From an uncultured Flaviramulus sp. (GTDB lineage Bacteria > Bacteroidota > Bacteroidia > Flavobacteriales > Flavobacteriaceae), in NCBI GenBank assembly GCA_947501105.1, contig CANMUP010000006.1:62001-126000 (forward strand): 64,000 nucleotides of DNA. Reading direction: 5' to 3'. Shown one piece after another: positions 42,023 to 51,947 of the stretch. The notes under the pieces are model-generated. The model had not been told where the DNA came from. It saw only the letters and a list, made by a program, of their open reading frames with translations, and did no database searches. How positions within the stretch are numbered: the stretch's first letter is position 1; every line of letters begins with the position of its first letter. The position numbers were made by a program, and so were the translations under genes.

Positions 42023-43273
42023 ATGAAATCATATTTATATTTCTTTTTTTTTGTTTTCTATCTATATAGTTGTGATCATGAAATGATTAGCTTTAATGTA
42101 AACTCTGGGGCATACAATCGATTAGATAGTCCTGTTTTTTTGGATTATAGTTTTATAAAAAACAAAAAAGCTATTGAAAACCTTCAATTAGTTGAAATTG
42201 TTCAAGGTGATTATAAAAGCATTCCTTCTCAATTAAATAAACAAACAGAACAACTTTGGTTTGTATTAAATGGATTTACTCCAAAAGAAACAAAGCGAGA
42301 ATTTGCACTTGTCAAGAAACCAAAAAAAAGCAAAGACACTCAAATTAAAATCTTTAAAAAAAATGGAGGGCTGCTATTATCATTTAATAACAACCCCATT
42401 TTAAATTATCAATTTGAAATTACCTATCCAACCGAAGGTGTTAATGAGAAATATAAAAAATCTGGCTTTTTACATCCAGTATATTCTCCTGGAGGAGAAG
42501 TGCTAACCAGAATTCAAGCACCAGATCATTACCATCATTATGGCATCTGGGGACCTTGGACAAAAACTCATATTGATGGTCGATCTGTAGATTTTTGGAA
42601 CTTGGGGGACGAGCAGGGAACCGTTTTATTTAAATCGTTTTTAAACGAAACTCAAGGTGATATTTATAGTAGTTTTACCGCATTACAAGAACACATAGAT
42701 TTTGGAGCTGAAGAAAAAAACAGAGTTGCAATAAATGAAGAATTGGAGGTGAAAGTTTGGAATATAGGAATTGAGAATAAATTTTGGTTGGTTGATTACA
42801 CTACAAAAATTAGAAGCCCTTTAGATTCAGGGATCCTTTTTGGTGCATATCGTTATGGCGGAGGAATTGGATTTAGAGCAACTGAAAAATGGCATAAAGA
42901 CAATACATCTGTATTAACATCAGAAGGAAAAGATCGTTTATCCGCAGATGGGAGTTCTGCTAAATGGGCAATAATTGAAGGGGAATCTAAAACTAAAGAA
43001 GGTAGAAGTGGTATCTTGTTCATGGGATTTCCAGATAATAAAGAATTTCCAGAACCCATGAGGGTTTGGCCAATAGATGCTAATGGAGGAAGAGGCGATA
43101 TGTTTTTTGAATTTTGTCCGATTCGTCATGTAGAATGGAAAATAGAAAGTAAAAAAGAATATAGCTTAAGTTACCGTTTGCTTATTTTTGATGGAGAAAT
43201 TACAGCAGAACAAGCTGAAATGTACTGGCAAGGTTATGCAAACCCACCAAATGCAACGATAATATCTAAATAA
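42023..43273 (+). CDS. DUF6807 (PmoA-like) family lipoprotein
   Basis: Lipobox 'YLYSCDHE'; 'HPVYSPGGEVLTRIQAPDHYHHYGIWGPWTKTHIDGRSVDFWN'. Confidence 0.85.
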   Translation: MKSYLYFFFFVFYLYSCDHEMISFNVNSGAYNRLDSPVFLDYSFIKNKKAIENLQLVEIVQGDYKSIPSQLNKQTEQLWFVLNGFTPKETKREFALVKKPKKSKDTQIKIFKKNGGLLLSFNNNPILNYQFEITYPTEGVNEKYKKSGFLHPVYSPGGEVLTRIQAPDHYHHYGIWGPWTKTHIDGRSVDFWNLGDEQGTVLFKSFLNETQGDIYSSFTALQEHIDFGAEEKNRVAINEELEVKVWNIGIENKFWLVDYTTKIRSPLDSGILFGAYRYGGGIGFRATEKWHKDNTSVLTSEGKDRLSADGSSAKWAIIEGESKTKEGRSGILFMGFPDNKEFPEPMRVWPIDANGGRGDMFFEFCPIRHVEWKIESKKEYSLSYRLLIFDGEITAEQAEMYWQGYANPPNATIISK

Positions 43274-43286
43274 TTTAAATGAAAAA

Positions 43287-44072
43287 ATGAAAAAAATACT
43301 AGTATCAATTCTGTGCATATTTACTCTAGTAAATATACAGGCCAATAATGCAAAAAGTGAAGTAATAAAGAAAAAGAGAGTTTTAATATTTACAAAAAAT
43401 GGGTTATCATTAAATGGAAAAAAAGGATATGTCCACGAAAATATTTCAAATAGTATAAAAGCATTACAAGAAATTTGTAAACTAGAAAAAATAGAAACCG
43501 TGGCTAGTGAAGATGCATCACTATTTACAGATGAAACTTTAGCTCAGTTTGACGCTATTATCTTTTCAAATGCAAATAATGAAGTTTTTGATACAGAAGA
43601 GCAAAAACGATCCTTCCAAAAATATATTAGAAATGGTGGCGGATTTATTGGTATTCATTCGGCAAATGCGGTAGAAAGAGATTGGCCGTGGTATTGGGCA
43701 CTAATTGGCGGTAAATTTATGAGGCACGCTCCGCACCAAGAATTTGATGTTGTTGTCACAGATTCTAATCACCCATCAACAGAATTTTTAGGTGAAAAAT
43801 GGACAGTAAATGACGAATGCTATTATTCCAATAATTTAAATCCAGATATAAATGTATTACTTTCAGCAGATATGACAACTGTTAAAGACAAGAAGAAATC
43901 AGAATATCCTAATAACATTTTTGGAAATTATTTTCCAATATGTTGGTCTCATGAGTTTGATGGTGGCCGTCAATGGTATACAGCTTTAGGTCATGATTCG
44001 GAAACGTATGATGATCCAGTTTTTAGAAAGCATCTAAAAGGAGGTATTTTATGGGTTCTTAAAAAAAAATAG
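43287..44072 (+). CDS. ThuA-domain protein, secreted
   Basis: Signal peptide; 'NGGGFIGIHSANAVERDWPWYWALIGGKFMRHAPHQEFDVVVTDSNHPST', 'CWSHEFDGGRQWYTALGHDSETYDDP'. Confidence 0.9.
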   Translation: MKKILVSILCIFTLVNIQANNAKSEVIKKKRVLIFTKNGLSLNGKKGYVHENISNSIKALQEICKLEKIETVASEDASLFTDETLAQFDAIIFSNANNEVFDTEEQKRSFQKYIRNGGGFIGIHSANAVERDWPWYWALIGGKFMRHAPHQEFDVVVTDSNHPSTEFLGEKWTVNDECYYSNNLNPDINVLLSADMTTVKDKKKSEYPNNIFGNYFPICWSHEFDGGRQWYTALGHDSETYDDPVFRKHLKGGILWVLKKK

Positions 44073-44113
44073 TCAATATAAATGCCGGTTTTTAAAATTA
44101 AAACAAATAACAC

Positions 44114-45493
44114 ATGGAACGTAGAAATTTTATAAAAAAGACTGTAACTGGAGGCGCAGCAACACTTTTGGTGCCTACTATATTACCTTCTAATGTATTA
44201 GGACAAACCATTGCAAATAGAAAAATTAATGTAGGCCAAATTGGATGTGGAAGAATTGCTAGAGATCATGATATACCTGGAGTTATTCAATATGATAATG
44301 CTCGAATGATTGCAGTTTGTGATGTTGACAGTAATCGGGCAAAAGATGCCAAAGTATTAGTACAAAAATATTATACTAAGAAAACAGGAAGTGATAAGAC
44401 TGTTGACGTTAAAGTATATGAAGATTATAAAGACCTACTAATGAATCCTGAAATTGACGCAGTTGTTATTAGTACACCAGACCATTGGCATTCGCAACCT
44501 GCTATTGAAGCTGCACTAGCGGGTAAAGATGTATATCTTCAAAAGCCTACATCTTTAACCTTAGAAGAGGGCAGAATATTGGTAGATATTATAAAAAAGA
44601 AAGGAACAATTCTACAAGTAGGGACACAACAAAGAGCAATGCCACAATTTAGAATTGCTGCTGAATTGGTTAGAAATGGTAGAATTGGAAAATTACATAC
44701 GGTAAAAGTTGGATTACCAGGAGATCCTGCTGGACCAGAAGCTCCTGAAATGCCTACACCATCTAATTTAAACTATGATATGTGGTTAGGTTCTACTCCT
44801 GAAATTCCTTATACAGAAATTGGAGTGCACCCACAAAAAGGGTATGGTAGACCAGGTTGGTTAAGACTGGAACAATTTGGAGCAGGAATGATTACGGGTT
44901 GGGGTCAACATCATTATGATTCTGCTGCCTGGGGAATGGATACAGAATTAACTGGACCAATTTCTGTTGAATCAATTGCAGAGTTTCCAAAATCGGGATT
45001 GTGGAATGTACACGGAGATTTTATGGCTAAAGCAGAATATGCAAATGGTATTACTATGTATACTAGTGGAGGTTATACCAATGGTATAAAGTATATTGGA
45101 GATGATGGCTGGGTTTTTGTTTCTAGAGGGAACTATACGGCGTCAGCTTCAGATCCAGTAGCAAAGGATAAAAGCTCTAAAGCACTAAATGCTAGCAATC
45201 CAGATATTTTAAAATCTGTGATAGGCTCAAATGAAATTCATCTAAAGAAAATTGATGAACAGCATGGCGATTGGTTAAATAGCATTGAAAGTAGAAAAGA
45301 CCCTATTTCTAATGTAGAAAAAGGTCATCGTGCTTGTAGTGTTTGCTTGATTACTCATATTTCGATGAAATTAGGTAGAAAATTACATTGGAATCCTGAA
45401 AAGGAAATATTTTCCAATGATGCCGAGGCTAATAATATGCTTAAGCGCTCTCAACGTTTTCCTTACGGAGTAAACAATATTAAGGGTTTATAG
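44114..45493 (+). CDS. Gfo/Idh/MocA-family oxidoreductase, Tat-type signal
   Basis: 'MERRNFIKKTVTGGAATLLVP'; 'VGQIGCGRIARDHDIPG', 'DVYLQKPTSLTLEEGR'. Confidence 0.9.
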   Translation: MERRNFIKKTVTGGAATLLVPTILPSNVLGQTIANRKINVGQIGCGRIARDHDIPGVIQYDNARMIAVCDVDSNRAKDAKVLVQKYYTKKTGSDKTVDVKVYEDYKDLLMNPEIDAVVISTPDHWHSQPAIEAALAGKDVYLQKPTSLTLEEGRILVDIIKKKGTILQVGTQQRAMPQFRIAAELVRNGRIGKLHTVKVGLPGDPAGPEAPEMPTPSNLNYDMWLGSTPEIPYTEIGVHPQKGYGRPGWLRLEQFGAGMITGWGQHHYDSAAWGMDTELTGPISVESIAEFPKSGLWNVHGDFMAKAEYANGITMYTSGGYTNGIKYIGDDGWVFVSRGNYTASASDPVAKDKSSKALNASNPDILKSVIGSNEIHLKKIDEQHGDWLNSIESRKDPISNVEKGHRACSVCLITHISMKLGRKLHWNPEKEIFSNDAEANNMLKRSQRFPYGVNNIKGL

Positions 45494-45563
45494 ATCATAT
45501 ATATCAAAGTTGTTTAACCCAAGGCGAAACAACTATTAAACTAAATTCAATAAATATATTTCA

Positions 45564-46955
45564 ATGAGGCATTTAGCAATTTTGTGCTGTTTCTTTTTTG
45601 TTGCTTGTTTAGACAAATCCGAAAAGAAAGAAACTCATAAAGAAAACAACAATAAGAAAAGTGAAGTTACCTTAATGACATTAGATCCTGGGCATTTTCA
45701 TGCAGCATTAGTCCAGAAATCGATGTATAAACAAGTAAATAATAATGTTTATGTATATGGCCCAAAAGGACCAGATATTAAGCACCATCTAACACGTCTA
45801 GAAGGATTTAATACCAGAAAAGAAAACCCAACCCAATGGATAGAAAAAGTTTATGAAGGCAATGATTACCTGCAAAAGATGATTTCTGAAAAACCTGGAA
45901 ATGTCATGGTAGTTTCTGGTAAGAATAATAAAAAGATAGATTACATTAAAGCTGCTATTGATGCTGGAATTCATGTATATGCTGATAAGCCAATGATTAT
46001 TAATCCCGAAGGGTTTAATTTCTTAGAAGAAGTTTTTAAAAAGGCTGCCGAAAAGGGTTTAATAGTATATGATATCATGACAGAACGTTTTGAGATTACT
46101 ACTATTTTACAAAGAGAACTCTCTATGAATACTAATGTATTTGGAACATTAGTAGAAGGTACTCCAGAAAAACCAGCAATAACTAAAGAAAGTGTGCATC
46201 ATTTTTTTAAATACGTTTCTGGAAAACCTTTAAAAAGACCAAATTGGTTTTTTGATACTAAGCAACGTGGAGAAGGCTTGAATGATGTATCTACACATTT
46301 GGTAGATTTAGTACAATGGGAAGCATTTCCGAATATTACCCTGAAGAAATCTGATATTGAAATTATTGATGCTAAACATTGGACAACTAGTCTATCAAAA
46401 GAAATGTTTAAAAAAGTTACAGGTGCTGATACATTTCCTGATTTTTTAAAAAAAGATTTAGATGGAGAATTATTGAATATAAACTGTAATGGTTCTATAA
46501 CTTATAAGATAAAAGGAAAAATGGCTAAGACTTCTGTTATTTGGAATTTTCAAGCTCCAGAGGGAACAGGCGACACACATTATAGCATCATGAGAGGGTC
46601 CAAATGTGATTTAATTATAAAGCAAGGCGTGGAAGAAAATTACAAGCCAAAATTATATATCAAAATAAATGCTAATGAAGATGCAACAAAGTTTGAAGAA
46701 AACTTAAAAACAGCAATTGGTACAACTATCAATCAAAAATATTCAGGAGTAAAACTCGAAAAACTCGACAATAAAACTTGGTTTTTAGATATTCCTCAAG
46801 AATACAAAATTGGCCACGAGCAACATTTTGAGCAGGTTACAATAAACTTCTTAAAATATCTAAAAGAAGGTAACATGCCAGCTTGGGAAATTCCAAATAT
46901 GATTGTTAAATATTATACTACTTCTGAAGCGTTTAAATTTGCTAACAAAAATTAA
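45564..46955 (+). CDS. Putative oxidoreductase (Gfo/Idh/MocA-like with family-specific C-terminus), lipoprotein
   Basis: Lipobox 'FFFVACLDK'; 'ALVQKSMYKQVNNNVYVYGPKG', 'HVYADKPMIINPEGF', 'GLNDVSTHLVDLVQWEAFP'. Confidence 0.83.
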   Translation: MRHLAILCCFFFVACLDKSEKKETHKENNNKKSEVTLMTLDPGHFHAALVQKSMYKQVNNNVYVYGPKGPDIKHHLTRLEGFNTRKENPTQWIEKVYEGNDYLQKMISEKPGNVMVVSGKNNKKIDYIKAAIDAGIHVYADKPMIINPEGFNFLEEVFKKAAEKGLIVYDIMTERFEITTILQRELSMNTNVFGTLVEGTPEKPAITKESVHHFFKYVSGKPLKRPNWFFDTKQRGEGLNDVSTHLVDLVQWEAFPNITLKKSDIEIIDAKHWTTSLSKEMFKKVTGADTFPDFLKKDLDGELLNINCNGSITYKIKGKMAKTSVIWNFQAPEGTGDTHYSIMRGSKCDLIIKQGVEENYKPKLYIKINANEDATKFEENLKTAIGTTINQKYSGVKLEKLDNKTWFLDIPQEYKIGHEQHFEQVTINFLKYLKEGNMPAWEIPNMIVKYYTTSEAFKFANKN

Positions 46956-46959
46956 CAGA

Positions 46960-47661
46960 TTAGTTTATGACTAATCTAAACCCTTCACCATGAATGTTAA
47001 GTATTTCTACTTTTTCATCTAATTTTAAGTATTTACGTAATTTAGCAATATATACGTCCATACTACGAGAAGTAAAATAATTATCATCACGCCAAATTTT
47101 TGTAAGTGCTAATTCACGTGGCATTAAATCGTTTTCATGCAAGGCCAACAAACGTAATAATTCGTTCTCCTTTGGAGATAGTTTTATTGGATCTCCACCA
47201 TCAAAACGTAAAAAACGTAACTTAGAATTTAAATCGAAGCTTCCAATTTTAAATTCAAATTGTTTACTATCAGAAATAGTTTCGGTAGCCTTACGCTGCA
47301 TTATGGCTTTAATTTTCATTAAAAGCACTTCACTATCAAAAGGTTTATTCAAGTAATCGTCTGCACCAACTTTATAACCTTTTAAAACATCCTCTTTCAT
47401 AGCTTTAGCCGTCAAAAACACTATAGGCACATCTGTGTTTTTTTCTCTTATTTCTTTAGCTAAAGTAAATCCATCTTTATAAGGCATCATAACATCAAGA
47501 ATGCATAAATCGAAATCGTCCTTTTTAAACTTTTCGAAACCCTCCATACCGTTTTTAGCATGAACAACATCGTAATCATTCATTATTAAATAATCTTTAA
47601 GGACGGTTCCAAAATTTGGATCGTCTTCTACTAATAAAATTTTCTTTTTTTGCTCTTCCAT
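46960..47661 (-). CDS. OmpR-family response regulator, RprY-like
   Basis: Receiver 'KKILLVEDDPNFGTVLKDYL', 'LCILDVMMPYKDGF', C-terminal winged helix 'YFTSRSMDVYIAKLRKYLK'. Confidence 0.92.
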   Translation of the reverse strand: MEEQKKKILLVEDDPNFGTVLKDYLIMNDYDVVHAKNGMEGFEKFKKDDFDLCILDVMMPYKDGFTLAKEIREKNTDVPIVFLTAKAMKEDVLKGYKVGADDYLNKPFDSEVLLMKIKAIMQRKATETISDSKQFEFKIGSFDLNSKLRFLRFDGGDPIKLSPKENELLRLLALHENDLMPRELALTKIWRDDNYFTSRSMDVYIAKLRKYLKLDEKVEILNIHGEGFRLVIN

Positions 47662-47663
47662 AT

Positions 47664-49235
47664 TTATGTTATTATAGGCAGCTTTATTATAAATGTGCTT
47701 CCTTTACCTTTTTCACTTTCAACCGTTACATAACCTTGGTGGTCATCTACTATACGTTTTACATAAGCTAAGCCCAATCCGTGGCCTTTAACATTATGTA
47801 TGTTTCCTGTGTGTTCTCTATAAAATTTTTCGAAAACACGTTTTAAAGCAGCTTTACTCATTCCGCTACCATGATCTTTTATTTTCAATAAAATATTGGT
47901 TCCAATATTTTCTGTAATAACTTCAATTTTTAAAACATCTGGAGAATATTTAATGGCATTATCCAGAATATTAACCATTACATTAGTAAAATGCATTTCG
48001 TTAGCTAAAACAGATGATTTCTCAGCATTTAAATACGTTTCAATCGTTCCATTTCTATCTTCAACCAAAAGTTGCACATGTGTTAATGCGTCTTCAACTA
48101 AGTCGTGTAACTCAACTCTATCCTTACTAATATTTAGTTCGTTTTTTTCTAGTTTAGATATTCTTAAAACGTTTTCAACCTGTGCATGCATTCGTTTGTT
48201 TTCATCTTTTATCATATTAAGATAACGTATAACTTTATCTTTATCATCTATAATTTTTGGGTTTTTTATGGCATCTAAAGCTAAATTTATTGTAGCAATA
48301 GGTGTTTTAAACTCGTGCGTCATGTTATTAATAAAATCTGTTTTAATTTCAGATATTTTACGTTGCTTTACTAATTGATATAAAGCACTTGAATATGCTA
48401 AAATAATAACAGACGTAAAAATTATAGATAACAAAATCATACCCATAATAGATGACAAAATAAATTTTTTGTCATCAGGAAAATTCACTAAAAGTTTATA
48501 GTTGCTTTGATTATTTTCATCATAGAAAATAGGCACACTAAAAGTAGATGATTCATCTCTTTCGAAACCATCACTACGTACTTTAGTAGCTAAACTGTTG
48601 CTATAAATAGCAAACTCGTAATCAATATCGATATTGTCTGCTTTTAATTTATTTGTAAGCAAGTTTTCAATTTCATCTGCAGAAACTCTTTTGTGAACCG
48701 GTATTGTTTTTCTGTAAGCTCTTAAATTTTTATCAAAGTTATTTTTTTGAGCTTCAGCAATATTTCCGCTATTAATAATGTCTACAATTGGGCTTTTTGA
48801 AAGATCCTTTTCTGAAAATTCAGTTTCGTTAAATACCTGAATTTGAGATTCTCCAAGAATATTCTGAACATTAATACTATCTAAACCAATGTCAAAGAGC
48901 GATGAAGACAGTTTATAGTTCTCTTCTAAAACTCCACTTCTGTAAATAAGTGTTTCTTTTGTGCTATTATTTTGTTGATATATAAATAACTGAGAAACTG
49001 CAGCCGAATCACTCTTCTTTTCTTTATCTAACCTTTGATATTTTTCGAAATAAGAGTCTAACTCGTTTTTTTCTATCTTATTAGAAACATAACTTAATGC
49101 TGTTTTTACATTATGGTTAAAACGGTCATCTGCATTTTTCACAGAATCTTTTATATAATAAGCTTGAACGAATATGATACCTATAAGGGATAAACTCATT
49201 AAAAGCACCAATAGGATGAATATTCTTTTGCTCAT
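47664..49235 (-). CDS. Sensor histidine kinase, RprX-like
   Basis: Two TMs, HisKA 'NMTHEFKTPIATINLALDAI', HATPase 'MVNILDNAIKYS', 'GHGLGLAYVKRIVDDH'. Confidence 0.93.
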   Translation of the reverse strand: MSKRIFILLVLLMSLSLIGIIFVQAYYIKDSVKNADDRFNHNVKTALSYVSNKIEKNELDSYFEKYQRLDKEKKSDSAAVSQLFIYQQNNSTKETLIYRSGVLEENYKLSSSLFDIGLDSINVQNILGESQIQVFNETEFSEKDLSKSPIVDIINSGNIAEAQKNNFDKNLRAYRKTIPVHKRVSADEIENLLTNKLKADNIDIDYEFAIYSNSLATKVRSDGFERDESSTFSVPIFYDENNQSNYKLLVNFPDDKKFILSSIMGMILLSIIFTSVIILAYSSALYQLVKQRKISEIKTDFINNMTHEFKTPIATINLALDAIKNPKIIDDKDKVIRYLNMIKDENKRMHAQVENVLRISKLEKNELNISKDRVELHDLVEDALTHVQLLVEDRNGTIETYLNAEKSSVLANEMHFTNVMVNILDNAIKYSPDVLKIEVITENIGTNILLKIKDHGSGMSKAALKRVFEKFYREHTGNIHNVKGHGLGLAYVKRIVDDHQGYVTVESEKGKGSTFIIKLPIIT

Positions 49236-49244
49236 CGTTCAAAA

Positions 49245-49302
49245 TTAACATTTTAACATTTAGCGTACTTATCATTTAACCTTACATTAACAAAAATGTT
49301 AA
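49245..49302. promoter_or_regulatory. TTAACAT-box cluster upstream of the two-component operon
   Basis: TTAACATT direct repeats at 49245 and 49253 (8-bp period) and TTAACA-AAAA-TGTTAA at 49287-49302. Confidence 0.4.
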
Positions 49303-49312
49303 AATTTATGGG

Positions 49313-49900
49313 CTAAATGCATTTTTTTAAGATTTCCTGGTGCACCTTATTAACTTGTTTCTTTGTCCTTTCAAGTGTAGTATTATCAATAACAAAATCG
49401 GAGAGCTTTACTTTATCATCATCACTCCATTGATTTTTCATAATAGCTTTAAGCTTACTTTTTGTAGTATGGTCACGCTTTAGCAGCCGTTCAATTCTCA
49501 ATTCAATTGGAGCAGTTACTGTAATTACATAGTCGCACTGTTTGTTTCCGCCATTCTCAAATAGTATGGCAACTTCTTTTATTACGTAAGGAGTTATTTG
49601 TTTTAACGTCCACTTTTTAAAATGTCTTGCAACTCTAGGGTGTATGATAGCATTCATTTTCTCTAAATAACTACTATCATTAAAAATAATATCAGCAATA
49701 AATGATTTATTTAATTCTCCATTTATATATGCCTTATCCCCAAAAAGCTGAATAAGTTTTCTCTTAATAACTTTAGATTTTCGCATCAACTTTTTAGCCT
49801 CTACATCAGCAATATAAGTAGGTATTCCTAGAGCCATAAATTGTCTAGCCACGGTGGTTTTCCCACTTCCTATGCCTCCTGTAAGTCCTACTATAGTCAT
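49313..49900 (-). CDS. coaE: Dephospho-CoA kinase
   Basis: 'IVGLTGGIGSGKTTVARQFMALGIPTYIADVEAKKLM'. Confidence 0.95.
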   Translation of the reverse strand: MTIVGLTGGIGSGKTTVARQFMALGIPTYIADVEAKKLMRKSKVIKRKLIQLFGDKAYINGELNKSFIADIIFNDSSYLEKMNAIIHPRVARHFKKWTLKQITPYVIKEVAILFENGGNKQCDYVITVTAPIELRIERLLKRDHTTKSKLKAIMKNQWSDDDKVKLSDFVIDNTTLERTKKQVNKVHQEILKKCI

Positions 49901-50862
49901 TCTATTATAATAAATTCTATATTTTGTTGACTAATTTTTGCATGCTTCACCGTTTCTGGAAACTTTGTTAGTTCTGGCAACAAAAAAGATTGATTACTAG
50001 TTATTTTACTAAAATCGCATTCTATTTTAAAATCATTAGCTCCAATAGTTTTAAAATTCTTTAAGCTGGTATAGTAAACAACATTTACCGTTTTAGGAAA
50101 GTACTTTAACGTTTTGTTTTTAGGCCCATTTTTTATGCTTACTGGTACTTTTAGCGTGCCTTCTGTGAACTTCTCAACATTTGCAGTTAAATTTATTGTT
50201 TTATTAGAAAACTTTAAATCATTATTGTTTTCTGGTAAACTCAATTTAATTACTTTGTTTATATCAGATTTAACATCTTCCATTTCAACAAGTTCGGTTT
50301 CAATATTACTTATTTGCGATGCTAAAACATGTGGACCTATAACTTCTATAGAGTCTGGAGTAATTTTATAAGACTCTGCTATATCAAACCCTGAACTAAA
50401 TTTTATATTACTATTAAAAACTACAGGGATTTTTTTAACCAAATTAGCATCAAACCTAAATATTAAAGTATCTGGAGAAATATTTAGTAATTCAACTTGC
50501 TTACCAAATTGCGTACTAGCCAGTAAATATGCTTTAGATTTGCTCCAAACAAAAGTTGAATCAATTTTAGTAACATCTTTAGTAAAATCAATTGTAACTT
50601 TTGGTTTATTAAAATAGTAAGTAAGCCATTTAAAACCATGAGTTTTAAGTGTAATATTTAATATAGCGCTCGAATCATTAAGAATAATACTTTCTTGCGG
50701 AACATTAGTTTTATTAATATTAAAAGCGACTGTGTTTGTATATTCTTTTGATAGTTTTGTGAAGATTAAAATGATAAATGCAAAAAACAAAAACAAAAAA
50801 AACACATTTATTTTTCTATTTTTAATTGAAGTGGAAATTTTTGATTTTATTTTCTTTTTCAT
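49897..50862 (-). CDS. YbbR-like domain protein
   Basis: N-terminal TM, YbbR-like repeats; 4-bp overlap with coaE. Confidence 0.78.
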   Translation of the reverse strand: MKKKIKSKISTSIKNRKINVFFLFLFFAFIILIFTKLSKEYTNTVAFNINKTNVPQESIILNDSSAILNITLKTHGFKWLTYYFNKPKVTIDFTKDVTKIDSTFVWSKSKAYLLASTQFGKQVELLNISPDTLIFRFDANLVKKIPVVFNSNIKFSSGFDIAESYKITPDSIEVIGPHVLASQISNIETELVEMEDVKSDINKVIKLSLPENNNDLKFSNKTINLTANVEKFTEGTLKVPVSIKNGPKNKTLKYFPKTVNVVYYTSLKNFKTIGANDFKIECDFSKITSNQSFLLPELTKFPETVKHAKISQQNIEFIIIE

Positions 50863-51866
50863 TTTAATTTAAAGAATAGTTCTGGAAAATGAACCTCTGG
50901 TTTCTTTTTTAAAATACCAATTGCAAAAGTAGATTTAAAAAAACCGTATCCATACCCAAAAAACTGAACGCCAATAGCAGCAATAGACAATAATGAAACA
51001 ATAATATTTTTTGTTGATATTAAAGCTGCTAAAAATGCTATTACAAAATACAACATATAAGCTATTATTCCCCATTTTACTTTAACAAAAAGTAGTATTA
51101 CAGATAATAAAAACCCAATACAAAATAATGTTGGAAACCAATATGTTATTTTTTTAGTTGAAGGATGCCATTCATTTAAAATTGGACGAACTAATCCAAA
51201 CTTGTGAACTTGTTTATAAAATTTACTCCAAGAGATACGACGTTTATGATACACAAAAGCTTCAGGTATTAATCTTGTTTTAAAACCTAAATTCCATAAT
51301 CTTATTGATAAATCTGGGTCTTCTCCTGGATGAATGCGCCCAAAACCTTTTGAGGCTGTAAACGCTTCTTTTGAAATTCCCATGTTAAAACTACGTGGCT
51401 GAAAGGTATCGACACTATTTTTATTACCTCGAATACCTCCAGTAGTAATAATTGATGTCATTGAGAAATTAATGGCTTTTTGAAGGTTTGTAAACGAATC
51501 GTGTGCCGCATCTGGACCACCAAAACAGTCAACATAATTTGTATTTAAGCTTTTTTCAACTTCGTTTAAATAATTAGTAGGTAAAATACAATCGGAATCC
51601 AAAATGATAAAATAATTTCCTTTGGCATGTAGCATTCCAAAATTACGAGAATCTCCAGGACCAGAATTTTCTTTGAAATAATATGAAATATCTAGCTTTC
51701 CTTTATATACTTTAATAGCATCTTTTGATGATATAGTCGAGCCATCTTCAACAATTACTATTTCATATTCAGTTGTTGTGTCCAACTCAACAAAACTTTG
51801 TAGAAGCTCTTCAATTTCGTCTGGACGATTATAAACAGGAATGATGAATGAAAACTGTAATTGCAT
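50859..51866 (-). CDS. Glycosyltransferase family 2, membrane-associated
   Basis: 'FSFIIPVYNRPDEIEELLQSFVELDTTTEYEIVIVEDGST', 'IILDSDCILPTNYL'; C-terminal TMs. Confidence 0.9.
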   Translation of the reverse strand: MQLQFSFIIPVYNRPDEIEELLQSFVELDTTTEYEIVIVEDGSTISSKDAIKVYKGKLDISYYFKENSGPGDSRNFGMLHAKGNYFIILDSDCILPTNYLNEVEKSLNTNYVDCFGGPDAAHDSFTNLQKAINFSMTSIITTGGIRGNKNSVDTFQPRSFNMGISKEAFTASKGFGRIHPGEDPDLSIRLWNLGFKTRLIPEAFVYHKRRISWSKFYKQVHKFGLVRPILNEWHPSTKKITYWFPTLFCIGFLLSVILLFVKVKWGIIAYMLYFVIAFLAALISTKNIIVSLLSIAAIGVQFFGYGYGFFKSTFAIGILKKKPEVHFPELFFKLK

Positions 51867-51947
51867 AACACAAATGTAATTAATCCTAGTTCAATAATTT
51901 GCAAACTTATGGCTGCTTTTGGGATAATTACTTTTTTTTGGCAGATA

